DNA from: Pseudomonadota bacterium
GTDB taxonomy: Bacteria > Pseudomonadota > Alphaproteobacteria > Rhizobiales > Xanthobacteraceae
Assembly: GCA_023404675.1 (NCBI GenBank)
Contig: JAEYAW010000038.1
Span: 1-64,000 of the forward strand
Length of the DNA: 64,000 bases
Direction of reading: 5' to 3'
Position 1 is the stretch's first letter. Each line of letters starts with the position of its first letter. The notes beneath the pieces were generated by a model that did not search any database, had not been told where the DNA came from, and saw nothing but the letters and a program-made list of their open reading frames with translations. A program made the position numbers and the translations under genes. This document shows, piece by piece, positions 41,991 through 50,305 of the stretch.

Positions 41991-43031
41991 ATGCTGCGCG
42001 ACGACGACCATATTCCCGCGCAGCCGGACGAGGCCAGCGAACGCACGCGCCTCGACCCCTTCGTGGTCGCCACCGGCGACGCCGCGCCGCGCGACCAGCG
42101 CGATCTGATGGAGCGGCCATTCTTCTCGCTCGGCAAACGGCCGCGGCTGAAGCCGATCCTCTACCGCGCCGCCGATGTCGAGGTGCAGGTCTTCGCCATG
42201 CCCGAACATGGGATGGCGACGATCTGGGACGCCGATGTCCTGATCTGGGCCGCCTCTCAACTCGTTGCGGCCGAGAACAACGGCTTCACCACATCGCGCT
42301 TCTTCCGCTTCATGCCCTATCAGCTCCTGCGCGCGGTCGGCCGGTCCACCGGCAACCACGATTATCTGCTGCTCAAGGCCGCGCTCGCCCGCCTGCAATC
42401 CACCGTGATCGCCACCACGATCCGCAACGGCAAGCATTGGCGGCGTCGGCAATTCTCATGGATCAACGAGTGGGAGGAGATGACGACGCGCAGCGGCCGC
42501 GTCGAGGGCATGGAGTTCGTCCTGCCCGAATGGCTCTACAACAGCGTCATCGACCGTTCGCTGGTCCTGACCATCGACCCGGACTATTTCCGGCTGACCG
42601 GCGGCATCGAACGTTGGCTATACCGCGTCGCCCGCAAACACGCCGGTCGCCAGCCCGAAGGCTGGGCCTTCGAGATTTCCCACCTTCACGAGAAGTCGGG
42701 CAGCATGGCTCGGCCATCCGATTTCGCGCTGGATCTCCGCCGCATCGCCGAGCGCCAGTCGCTGCCTGGCTACCTGCTCCAGATCGAATGGGAAAACGGC
42801 CGCGAACTGCTGCGTTTCCTCCCCGAAAATCTATCCACAGTGCCTGTGGATAACCATGTGAATCCTATCGGGACATTAGGCGCACGCAGTATCGGGACAT
42901 TAGGCGCAAATCGCGCGCCGGACTCTATAGAGGAATCTAACAGAGAATCTAACTCTTCTTCTTTGACGCGCGCGCACGCGATCCGTGGTGCCGGTGCCAG
43001 TGCTGGTTCCGGCCGCCGAGGTGCGCCATGA
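41991..43031 (+). CDS. repA: Replication initiator RepA (plasmid/ICE type)
   Basis: This 346-residue protein matches the replication initiator protein A family: PFFSLGKRPRLKPILYRAADVEV, DVLIWAASQLVAAENNG, SRFFRFMPYQLLRAVGRST and EMTTRSGRVEGMEFVLPEWL, with paired winged-helix-like domains. It would open the origin and allow the excised element to replicate. It starts one base after the HTH stop. The last ~60 residues are low-complexity and overlie DnaA boxes and iteron-like repeats, giving the repeated peptide IGTLGA, so the origin seems to be embedded in the coding sequence. Confidence 0.9.
   Translation: MLRDDDHIPAQPDEASERTRLDPFVVATGDAAPRDQRDLMERPFFSLGKRPRLKPILYRAADVEVQVFAMPEHGMATIWDADVLIWAASQLVAAENNGFTTSRFFRFMPYQLLRAVGRSTGNHDYLLLKAALARLQSTVIATTIRNGKHWRRRQFSWINEWEEMTTRSGRVEGMEFVLPEWLYNSVIDRSLVLTIDPDYFRLTGGIERWLYRVARKHAGRQPEGWAFEISHLHEKSGSMARPSDFALDLRRIAERQSLPGYLLQIEWENGRELLRFLPENLSTVPVDNHVNPIGTLGARSIGTLGANRAPDSIEESNRESNSSSLTRAHAIRGAGASAGSGRRGAP
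42831..42908 (+). other. Putative replication origin inside the 3' part of repA
   Basis: CTATCCACAG (42831-42840) and TGTGGATAA (42845-42853) are two inverted DnaA boxes, the second a perfect match to the TTATCCACA consensus. Two 19-base direct repeats TATCGGGACATTAGGCGCA follow at 42866-42884 and 42890-42908, 24 bases apart, then an AT-richer run (42925-42965). DnaA boxes plus iterons next to an initiator gene are the usual parts of an iteron origin. Confidence 0.72.
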
Positions 43032-43681
43032 TCGTCGCGCTTTTGAACCAGAAAGGCGGGGTCGGAAAAACCACGCTGGCGCTGCATCTCGCCGGAACCT
43101 GGGCGCAGCGCGGCCAGCGCGTCACCCTGATCGACGCGGACCCGCAAGGCTCGGCGCTGGACTGGTCCGAGCGTCGTGGTCACGAGGGCCTGCCACGCGC
43201 CTTCGGCATCGTCGGCCTGGCCCGCGACACCCTGCACCGGGAAGCCCCCGAGCTGGCCCGCGACGCCGATCATGTCGTCATCGACGGGCCGCCTCGTGTC
43301 GCCGGCCTCATGCGCTCGGCGCTGCTTGCCGCCGATCTGGTGCTGATCCCGGTGCAACCGTCCCCCTTCGACGGATGGGCCTCGGCCGAGATGCTGGCCC
43401 TTCTCAGGGAAGCGCGCATCTACCGGCCCGAGCTGGCGGCGCGCTTCGTGCTCAACCGCTGCGGCGCGCGCACCGTCATCGCCCGCGAGACGGCCGAGAC
43501 GCTGGCCGACCACGATCCGCCCTTGCTCGCCACGACCATCGGCCAGCGCGTCGTCTTCGCCGACGCCGCGCAGTCCGGCCGGCTCGCTTCCGAGATCGAC
43601 GACGACAGCCCCGCCGCGCGCGAGATCGTGGCGCTGGCTGCCGAGATCGACCGGCTGAACGTCGGGAGGGCGGCGCCATGA
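43028..43681 (+). CDS. parA: ParA-family partition ATPase
   Basis: This 217-residue protein has the deviant Walker A KGGVGKTT (residues 9-16), the Walker A' region LIDADPQGSALDWSE and the Walker B-like VVIDGPP. It would segregate the replicating form of the element. It begins by ATGA overlap with repA and overlaps the methylase gene in the same way. The DNA-binding partner is not adjacent; the RHH-like protein at 44433 is a candidate. Confidence 0.93.
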   Translation: MIVALLNQKGGVGKTTLALHLAGTWAQRGQRVTLIDADPQGSALDWSERRGHEGLPRAFGIVGLARDTLHREAPELARDADHVVIDGPPRVAGLMRSALLAADLVLIPVQPSPFDGWASAEMLALLREARIYRPELAARFVLNRCGARTVIARETAETLADHDPPLLATTIGQRVVFADAAQSGRLASEIDDDSPAAREIVALAAEIDRLNVGRAAP

Positions 43682-44436
43682 CGATGCTCTCCGACATCGT
43701 GCTGGCCGGCGATTGCCGCGCTCTCATGCCGTCGCATGGCCCGTTCGACATGATCCTCGCCGATCCGCCCTATGGCGATACCTCGCTCGCCTGGGATCGT
43801 CGCGTCGACGGCTGGATCACGCTCGCCCGCGATGCGCTCCGGCCGACCGGCTCGATCTGGGTCTTCGGTTCCCTGCGATGCTTCATGGCGACCGCCGACC
43901 GCTTCGCCGACGCCGGCCTGCGCATCGCCCAGGAAATTATCTGGGAGAAGCAGAACGGCTCCGGCTTCCATGCCGACCGCTTCAAGCGCGTCCATGAGCT
44001 GGCCGTCCAGTTCTATCGCGCCGAGACATCGTGGCGCGACATCTACAACGACGTCCAGACCACGCCCGATGCAACGGCGCGCAGCGTTCGGCGCAAGCGG
44101 CGTCCACCGCATACCGGCCGTATCGACGCTGGCCACTATGTCAGCCACGACGGCGGCCCCCGGCTGATGCGGTCCGTCATCTACGTCCGCAATTGCCACG
44201 GCCGCGCCATCCATCCGACCGAAAAGCCGTCCGCGCTCCTCGAAATCCTCATCCGCACAAGCTGCCCCGAAGACGGCTTGGTCGGCGACTGGTTCGCCGG
44301 ATCGGGCGCGGCCGGCGAAGCCTGTCGGTTGTCGGGCCGACGCTATCTCGGCTGCGAGATCGACCCCGACATGGCCGAGCGCGCCCGTTCGCGCATCGCC
44401 GCCGTGCTGCCGTTTCACGCGGGAGGCACGGCATGA
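43678..44436 (+). CDS. DNA methyltransferase, beta-class N6-adenine/N4-cytosine type
   Basis: This 252-residue enzyme has the catalytic motif DPPY at 29-32 before the SAM motif FAGSG at 206-210, the order of beta-class methylases, plus IHPTEKPSALLEILIR. No restriction partner is nearby, so it is an orphan methylase that may mask the element's DNA from host restriction or regulate its own promoters. It is coupled by ATGA overlap with parA. Confidence 0.9.
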   Translation: MTMLSDIVLAGDCRALMPSHGPFDMILADPPYGDTSLAWDRRVDGWITLARDALRPTGSIWVFGSLRCFMATADRFADAGLRIAQEIIWEKQNGSGFHADRFKRVHELAVQFYRAETSWRDIYNDVQTTPDATARSVRRKRRPPHTGRIDAGHYVSHDGGPRLMRSVIYVRNCHGRAIHPTEKPSALLEILIRTSCPEDGLVGDWFAGSGAAGEACRLSGRRYLGCEIDPDMAERARSRIAAVLPFHAGGTA

Positions 44437-44687
44437 CCGGGCGCAGCGGCAAACGCGGTTTCACCGCCCGGCCGGGCGATCCTGAAAGCTGGATCAGGGC
44501 AGCCGACACGCCGCCGGGCGGCAAGGCCACCGGCGAAGCGTTCACCGCCCGCCTGACCATCGACATCACGCCCGAGCTGCGCGGCCGCATCAAGGTCACG
44601 GCCTTCCGGCGCGGGATCACCGTCGCCGACATGCTGCGCGACCTGCTCGCCAGCGAATTTCCCCCCACCGAAGGAGATCCGATATGA
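44433..44687 (+). CDS. Small ribbon-helix-helix-like protein
   Basis: This 84-residue protein has a basic N-terminus, the strand AFTARLTIDITPELRGRIKV and helices AFRRGITVADMLRDLLASEF: a short strand and two helices as in ParG/CopG-type DNA binders. With ParA upstream it could be the centromere-binding partner. It starts by overlap with the methylase gene and overlaps the DUF2840 gene. Confidence 0.72.
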   Translation: MTGRSGKRGFTARPGDPESWIRAADTPPGGKATGEAFTARLTIDITPELRGRIKVTAFRRGITVADMLRDLLASEFPPTEGDPI

Positions 44688-45202
44688 CCGGCAACGCGGC
44701 CCGCCGCATGCCCGGCCGTCCGCTGCCGGACGGACCCGCGCCATTCACCACCCTGGTCGATCTGACCTTCGACAAGCGCAAGGTCGAGCGCTGGATACGC
44801 TTCGGCCGCAAGAGCTACGAACAGATCATCGACCGTCGCCGCAGCGTCGTCGGCTTCGCGCCGGAGAGCATCTTCGCCTTCGTCCGCTGGGCGGCCGGCG
44901 AACACGGCACGGTGATTTCACGCATCGACATCGTGCGCGCCATCGGCCGCGGCGAACCCTTCCAGACCGTGCCCTTCGTCCGCCCCGGCGGCGACATCCT
45001 GTTGCGTCTCGATAGCTGGGCGAAGGTGCAGCGCGCGCTTGCCGCCATCGACGCGGTGGAGGCGCTCGGCCTCGATCCCGCCGACGCTGCGCCGGATCAT
45101 TGGCGGCACGTCCACAACCGCCTGACCGCCGGTCTGGACCCGCACGCCTACACGCCGGAGCGCCATGCGGCGTGGATCGGACGGCGGAGGATCGCGCCAT
45201 GA
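44684..45202 (+). CDS. DUF2840 protein
   Basis: This 172-residue protein matches DUF2840, found next to TraF-type peptidases in alphaproteobacterial ICEs. The signatures are TLVDLTFDKRKVERWIRFGR, GFAPESIFAFVRWAAGEHGT and RIDIVRAIGRGEPFQTVPFVRPGGDILL. The function is unknown but the position implies a role in conjugation. Overlaps with both neighbours show one polycistronic unit. Confidence 0.85.
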   Translation: MTGNAARRMPGRPLPDGPAPFTTLVDLTFDKRKVERWIRFGRKSYEQIIDRRRSVVGFAPESIFAFVRWAAGEHGTVISRIDIVRAIGRGEPFQTVPFVRPGGDILLRLDSWAKVQRALAAIDAVEALGLDPADAAPDHWRHVHNRLTAGLDPHAYTPERHAAWIGRRRIAP

Positions 45203-45744
45203 CCCGGTTCGGCTACGTCATGGTGACGTATTGCGCGGCGATGGGCGTCGCCATCGGGATGTTCATCCCGACGCCCACGAAACTGATCTGGAACGCCACC
45301 GCCAGCGCGCCGATCGGCTTCTACACCGTCGAGCCGAGCGACCGGATCGAGGTGCCCGAGCTGGTCGCCATCATGCCGCCCAAACCGCTCGCCGACTTCA
45401 TGGTCGAGCGCGGCTATGTGGGGCGCGGCGTGCCGCTACTCAAGCGCGTCCTCGGCCTGCCGGGACAGCGCGTATGCCGCCTGCGGTCCACCATCATGGT
45501 GGACGGCGTGGAGATGGGCGAGGCCCTGGAGCGCGACCGCATCGGCCGCGAATTGCCCGTCTGGCAGGGCTGCCGCGTCATCGGCGACGGCGAAATCTTC
45601 CTCATGAATTGGGAGGTCCGCGACAGCCTGGACGGCCGTTACTTCGGACCCATCCCCGCAAGCTCCGTCATCGGCCGGGCGATTCCGCTCTGGACCGATG
45701 AGGAAGGCGACGGCCGCTACGAATGGCGCGCGCCGACCCGCTGA
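45199..45744 (+). CDS. traF: TraF-like S26 signal peptidase
   Basis: This 181-residue peptidase has an N-terminal membrane anchor (~5-28), the catalytic Ser36 in SAPIGFY and Lys82 in LLKRVLGLPGQ, followed by GDGEIFLMNWEVRDSLDGRYFGP. TraF matures the conjugative pilin by cutting and, in RP4, cyclising it in the periplasm. The spacing of Ser and Lys fits the family. Confidence 0.9.
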   Translation: MTRFGYVMVTYCAAMGVAIGMFIPTPTKLIWNATASAPIGFYTVEPSDRIEVPELVAIMPPKPLADFMVERGYVGRGVPLLKRVLGLPGQRVCRLRSTIMVDGVEMGEALERDRIGRELPVWQGCRVIGDGEIFLMNWEVRDSLDGRYFGPIPASSVIGRAIPLWTDEEGDGRYEWRAPTR

Positions 45745-45782
45745 CTTCGCGCCATTCCCCACCGACCAAAAGGAGACCGACT

Positions 45783-46115
45783 ATGCCTGCCAATATCTTT
45801 GAACCCACCGCCAACGGCTATGCCGGCCGCGTCCGGCTGTTCGGCATCGACGAGCCCATCGTGCTTGTCGACATCGAGCCGGGCGACGCCGACAATGCAC
45901 CGGCCTGGCGCATCCATCTCGACGACGAGGACGGCCCGGAGATCGGCGCCGCGTGGAAACGCACCGGCGGACGCGCGGGGGACTACATCGCGCTGGAGAT
46001 CGACAGCCCGCTGTTCGGCGCGCTGTTTCGTCCGGCGCTGTTCCAGGCCGATGACGGGGGCCGCACCTACCGGCTGTCGTGGAAGCGGCAGAAGCCCCGC
46101 GAGGACCGGAGCTGA
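45783..46115 (+). CDS. DUF736 protein
   Basis: This 110-residue beta-rich protein belongs to DUF736, widespread in proteobacterial conjugative elements: VRLFGIDEPIVLVDIEPG, NAPAWRIHLDDEDGPEIGAAWKR and YIALEIDSPLFGALFRPALF. Role unknown. AGGAG lies before ATG 45783. Confidence 0.88.
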   Translation: MPANIFEPTANGYAGRVRLFGIDEPIVLVDIEPGDADNAPAWRIHLDDEDGPEIGAAWKRTGGRAGDYIALEIDSPLFGALFRPALFQADDGGRTYRLSWKRQKPREDRS

Positions 46116-46118
46116 TCG

Positions 46119-47021
46119 GTGCGCGTTCCGGCCATTCCTTTGTTCGCGGAAAAGCGGGCTCATTCCTTCGTCCCGCTCGATCGCAGGACGGCCGGCGCGC
46201 GCAGCGAAGGTCAGGGGCGGCCAACGGCCGGCGCTTCGCGCGCACCCTTGACCGCAGCGAGCACGCTGGCAGGCTTGCATCGTGGCGGAGACAGGGCGGG
46301 GTCGCTCTGCGCCGTTTTCCTATTGGCCAGCGTGCTCGCGCTTTGTGCGGGAACGACCATTGCGGTCGCACAGACCGCGCCGGTCGCCCGCAGCGTCGCC
46401 GCCGATCCCCATGCCGGGTTCATCACCGAAGCCTCGCAGCGCTTCGGCATTCCCGAGCACTGGATTCGCGCCGTGCTGCGCGCCGAGAGCGCGGGCGACG
46501 TGCGCGCCATCTCGTCGGCCGGCGCGATGGGATTGATGCAGGTCATGCCCGACACCTGGGCGGGCCTGCGCGTCCGTCATGGCCTCGGTCGCGATCCTTA
46601 CGATCCACGCGACAACATCCTCGCGGGCGCGGCCTATCTGCGCGAGATGTGGGACCGCTACGGCAATGTCGCGGCAATGCTGGCGGCCTATAATGCCGGC
46701 CCCGGCCGCTACGATGAGCACCGCGCGACCGGCCGCGCCTTGCCCGCCGAAACGCGGGCCTATGTCGCCGCGCTGGCGCCAGTTCTCGGTGGCGCGGTCG
46801 CGTCCGAGACGCCCGCGCGAGCACCGCCACCGCCGCCCGACTGGCGCGCGGCTCCGCTCTTCGTCGCGCGCTCGACCGACACGCGGACTGTCGCCGCGCC
46901 GTCGTCCGAAGTGCAATCCGACGACGCTCGCGCAACCGTTCCGGTGCGCGATGCCGTCGATACGGAGCCGTCAACCGGCAGCATTTTCGTGGCTCGTGCC
47001 GATGACGGGGGAGCGCCATGA
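46119..47021 (+). CDS. Lytic transglycosylase (VirB1/TraL-like)
   Basis: This 300-residue protein has a basic N-terminal stretch, a hydrophobic export segment (VFLLASVLALCAGTTIAVAQT, ~67-87) and a soluble lytic transglycosylase domain: IPEHWIRAVLRAESAGD with the catalytic Glu, SSAGAMGLMQVMPDTWAGL and AAYNAGPGRYDE. It opens the peptidoglycan for the transfer apparatus. The GTG start at 46119 is tentative; the export segment suggests the true start may be nearer to it. Confidence 0.88.
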   Translation: MRVPAIPLFAEKRAHSFVPLDRRTAGARSEGQGRPTAGASRAPLTAASTLAGLHRGGDRAGSLCAVFLLASVLALCAGTTIAVAQTAPVARSVAADPHAGFITEASQRFGIPEHWIRAVLRAESAGDVRAISSAGAMGLMQVMPDTWAGLRVRHGLGRDPYDPRDNILAGAAYLREMWDRYGNVAAMLAAYNAGPGRYDEHRATGRALPAETRAYVAALAPVLGGAVASETPARAPPPPPDWRAAPLFVARSTDTRTVAAPSSEVQSDDARATVPVRDAVDTEPSTGSIFVARADDGGAP

Positions 47022-47334
47022 GGATGGCGTTCCCGCGCTCGGAGCGAGCCGTTCCAGTGTCTAGTCATGCGAGGGTTCGCCTGGCTGGATTCCGGGCAGG
47101 AAGGGCAGAAAGGGAAGGAAGTGCGGAGGGCAAGATAAAGGAACATGGCACTACGTCGCCAATGTTCTGGAAATTCTTGTTGTCTGCACACTGGTTAGGA
47201 GCGCCGCGAGCGGCACCCCGTTTTTGGACGGCGCGAGCCGTGATCTTGCGCAAAGCCTTGGCTTCGCTGGGTTTCGACCGGCACCATGGCCGCCGATTGC
47301 CCGATTTTCCTGAATTTTGGCCAGAGGCGCGTCC
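47018..47334 (+). other. Gap between transglycosylase and relaxase, candidate oriT region
   Basis: An open frame of about 100 codons begins by ATGA overlap with the transglycosylase stop, but its content resembles no protein and it may not be translated. The region includes a purine-rich tract (about 47101-47140) and GC-rich near-repeats GCGCCGCGAGCGGC / GGCGCGAGCCG around 47210-47240. A transfer origin often lies just before the relaxase gene, so the nick site may be here. No sequence match to a known oriT can be claimed. Confidence 0.35.
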
Positions 47335-49410
47335 ATGAGCGCCGACGACGAGAACCGTTTCCGGCCGAGGCCCGGCCGCATCCGATCCGACACGCCGAAG
47401 CTCGGCAAGGCCAAGAGCTTTCTCACCCAGGCGAAGAAGCTCGCCCGGCAGCACAGCAACGCACATCCCAAATATTCGCCGCGCCTGCCATCGCGCACGG
47501 CGGGGAAGTCGGCCGGCAAGGGGAGCAAGGGAGGCGGCAAGGCCCCGCGCTCGGCCGGCGGTCCCGGTGTCCGGCGTGGCCGTGGTGCGACCTTCGTTCG
47601 CGCCCGCACCCTCTCGGGCGGCTGGCGCCATAGCGCGCCCGGCATCCGGCGCGTCGTCGTCAAGACCCGCTACGTCCAACAGGCCGGCAAGAACGGCAAG
47701 GCCGCCGCGCATCTGCGCTATATCCAGCGTGACGGCACCTCGCGCGACGGCGAGCGCGGCCAGCTCTATTCGGCCAACGAGGACCGCGCCGATGGCGACG
47801 CCTTCCTCGATCGCGGCAAGGAGGATCGCCATCAGTTCAGGTTCATCGTCTCGCCGGAGGATGGCGCGGACCTGACCGATCTGACCGCCCACACGCGCGA
47901 CCTCATGAAACAGGTCGAGGCCGACCTTGGCACCAAGCTCGATTGGGTCGCCGTCAACCACTACAACACCGGCCATCCCCATGTGCATGTCATCGTCCGG
48001 GGCAAGGACGAGCTGGGCGAGAACCTTGTCATCAACGGCGACTATCTCGCCAACGGCATCCGCGAGCGGGCGAGCGAGTTGACCACGCTGGAGCTTGGCC
48101 CCGTCACCGAAATCGAGCAGAGCCGCAAGCTCTCGGCCGAAGTCGATCAGGATCGTTTCACCCGCATCGACCGGGCGATGGCCGAGGAAGCGGACGAACG
48201 GTTCCTCGACTTGCGCCACGAACCCGACGATCCGCGCCGCCAGTTCAACCGGACCCTGCGCCTGCGTCGTCTCGCCAAGCTGGAGAAGATGGGGCTGGCG
48301 ATCGAGCACGCGCCGGGCGTCTGGGAAATGAGCGGACGCATGGAGCCGACCCTGCGCGAAATGGGTAAGCGCGGCGACATCATCCGCAACATGCACAAGG
48401 CGCTGAAGGCCGATGGCCTGGAGCGCGACCCCATGACCTTCCATATCCATGACGGGCCGCCCGAGACGCCGATCGTTGGCCGCGTCGTTGACAAATATCT
48501 GACCGACGAGATGGGCGAGAACCTGACCGTCGTGGTGGACGGCATCGATGGCCGCACCCACCATGTCCCCGGTATCGACCCGGCCCGCGTCGAGGACGCC
48601 CGGATTGGCAGCGTGATCGAGATCGGCCCGGCCGAAACGACCGTCCGACCGTCCGACCGCACCATCACGGCCATGGCCGAGGACGGCATCTATCGGCCGA
48701 GCCGCCATCTGGAACAGGCGAAGTTCGAGGGCCGCGTTCCCGGCGGCGACTATGAGGGCTATGTCGATGCCCATGTGCGCCGGCTCGAGGCGCTGCGCCG
48801 CGCCGGGATTGTCGAGCGGATCGACGCCGACCAATGGCGCATCCCGGAGGACTTCGAGAGCCGCGCCGCCGCCTACGACGCCGGCCGCAACCGGCAGGCC
48901 AGCGTGCGCGTCATCTCACCCTTCGATCTGGAGAAACAGATCGGCGCGGACGGCGCGACCTGGCTCGACCGCCGGATGCTGGCGAACGACGCATCGGATC
49001 TCGCGCCGGCCGGGTTCGGCCAGCAGGTGCGCGAGGCCATGGAGAAGCGCCAGGAGCATCATATCGAACAGGGCGACGCCACCCGCCAGCAGAACGGCCG
49101 CGTCTTCTACCGCCGCAATCTTCTCGCCAACCTACGCGAGCGGGAGGTGGCCCGCGTCGGCGCAGAGATGGCCGAAGCGAAGGCGCTGCCGTTCCGCGCC
49201 GCCACGGATGGCGAGAGCATCAGCGGCAAGTTCACCGGGACCATGCAGCTATCGAGCGGCAAGTTCGCCATCGTGGAGAAGAGCCACGAGTTCACCCTTG
49301 TTCCATGGCGGCCGGTGATCGACCGCCAGCTCGGCAAGGAAGTCATGGGCGTCGTTCAGGGCGGATCGGTGTCGTGGCAGTTGGGCCGGCAAAGGGGATT
49401 GGGTCTATAG
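47335..49410 (+). CDS. rlxS: Relaxase, VirD2-like with DUF3363
   Basis: This 691-residue protein would nick oriT and pilot the strand into the recipient. A basic, Gly/Lys-rich N-terminus (~1-105) precedes the relaxase core with AAAHLRYIQRDG, the metal triad HPHVHV (His 214, 216, 218) and NYNTGHPH context, then the long DUF3363 C-terminal region ending ...QLGRQRGLGL. It corresponds to RlxS of the Mesorhizobium symbiosis ICE by family and neighbourhood. Its last ~107 bases recur in degraded form at 59475-59580. Confidence 0.9.
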   Translation: MSADDENRFRPRPGRIRSDTPKLGKAKSFLTQAKKLARQHSNAHPKYSPRLPSRTAGKSAGKGSKGGGKAPRSAGGPGVRRGRGATFVRARTLSGGWRHSAPGIRRVVVKTRYVQQAGKNGKAAAHLRYIQRDGTSRDGERGQLYSANEDRADGDAFLDRGKEDRHQFRFIVSPEDGADLTDLTAHTRDLMKQVEADLGTKLDWVAVNHYNTGHPHVHVIVRGKDELGENLVINGDYLANGIRERASELTTLELGPVTEIEQSRKLSAEVDQDRFTRIDRAMAEEADERFLDLRHEPDDPRRQFNRTLRLRRLAKLEKMGLAIEHAPGVWEMSGRMEPTLREMGKRGDIIRNMHKALKADGLERDPMTFHIHDGPPETPIVGRVVDKYLTDEMGENLTVVVDGIDGRTHHVPGIDPARVEDARIGSVIEIGPAETTVRPSDRTITAMAEDGIYRPSRHLEQAKFEGRVPGGDYEGYVDAHVRRLEALRRAGIVERIDADQWRIPEDFESRAAAYDAGRNRQASVRVISPFDLEKQIGADGATWLDRRMLANDASDLAPAGFGQQVREAMEKRQEHHIEQGDATRQQNGRVFYRRNLLANLREREVARVGAEMAEAKALPFRAATDGESISGKFTGTMQLSSGKFAIVEKSHEFTLVPWRPVIDRQLGKEVMGVVQGGSVSWQLGRQRGLGL

Positions 49411-49425
49411 CCAATGATGCAACAG

Positions 49426-49800
49426 TTAGGGGCCGTCGTGACTTTCGCTTGGCGAGTGGCGCGACCAGACTTCCAACTGGTCGAGAATGCGAACAAGGTC
49501 AGCTCCGTCCGGGGTAAGACGATACGCTACACTTCGCGGGAACGTCGATGCTGGTGAGCGAGTGAGAAGGCCGCGCTTCTCAAGGCCCAGCAACCGCTCG
49601 GTCAGGACTTTGGGTGTGACGCCGGGAAGGCTTGCTGCAAGTTCGCCATATCGCTTCGTCCCATCCTTCAGATGCCACAGGATCAGGGCATTCCAGCGAT
49701 GGCCGAGGAAGGACAACCAGTCCTCGACAGGGCATTCGGATGGCCGACGCGGTTCCGGTGACTCCAGATCGGAGTGTTCATCGGCAAAATGCTGCCTCAT
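49426..49800 (-). CDS. HxlR-family regulator
   Basis: This 124-residue winged-helix protein has the HxlR pattern CPVEDWLSFLGHRWNALILWHL, KRYGELAASLPGVTPKVLTERLLGLE and RSVAYRLTPDG. HxlR proteins often sense aldehydes or quinone-like electrophiles through the N-terminal Cys. It is divergent from the SnoaL-like gene, which is its likely target. It begins the block inserted behind the relaxase. Confidence 0.9.
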   Translation of the reverse strand: MRQHFADEHSDLESPEPRRPSECPVEDWLSFLGHRWNALILWHLKDGTKRYGELAASLPGVTPKVLTERLLGLEKRGLLTRSPASTFPRSVAYRLTPDGADLVRILDQLEVWSRHSPSESHDGP

Positions 49801-49875
49801 TGGCGTTCCTTCCCGTTTGGATAGTCCTGACCCGATGTGATTGCTGCTTCGTCGTCATAGACAGGAGCAAGAATC

Positions 49876-50268
49876 ATGACGATCAGCGTCACCGAACCCG
49901 CGCACATGAACGAAGCCTTCGCGCGCGCCTTCAACACCAGAGAGATAGACAATCTGCTTGGCCTTTACGAGCCGGAGGCGGTGCTTCTGACTGACGACAG
50001 CGGAGCAAGCTGCCTTGGTCATCCGGCGATTGCCTCGGAACTGGCAAAGCTCCTGGAGGCCCCCGGTGTTATGACGTCGCGCAACAATTTTTGCGTCGTT
50101 CATGGCGACTTTGCGCTCCTCCGCGCCGATTGGACGTTGGCGGCGGAAGACGGCAGCGTGGTTGCGTCGGGCAGTTCAGCCGAGGTGGTCAGGAGACAGC
50201 CGGATGGACGATGGCTCTACATGATTGACCATGCAGCGGGGGCCGGCCTGCCGCGCGTTGGCGATTGA
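49876..50268 (+). CDS. SnoaL/NTF2-like small protein
   Basis: This 130-residue protein fits the DUF4440/NTF2 cone fold: AHMNEAFARAFNTREIDNLLGLYEPEAVLL, GHPAIASELAKLL and GDFALLRADWTLAAEDGSV. Members act as small isomerases or binding proteins. It is divergent from the HxlR gene and convergent with the MocR gene (37 bases apart). No clear link to the cycloserine operon is visible. Confidence 0.82.
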   Translation: MTISVTEPAHMNEAFARAFNTREIDNLLGLYEPEAVLLTDDSGASCLGHPAIASELAKLLEAPGVMTSRNNFCVVHGDFALLRADWTLAAEDGSVVASGSSAEVVRRQPDGRWLYMIDHAAGAGLPRVGD

Positions 50269-50305
50269 TGCGGCATACATGAATCCGATGAGAAGGCGGC
50301 GATGC

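Noticed and set aside
42866..42908. CRISPR-like repeats
   Set aside because: There are only two units with a 5-base gap, inside repA and next to DnaA boxes; this is iteron-like. No CRISPR array or cas gene is seen anywhere in the window.
47018..47338. Coding gene between transglycosylase and relaxase
   Set aside because: It starts by overlap but has no convincing protein pattern. The region is better kept as an unassigned gap and possible oriT.
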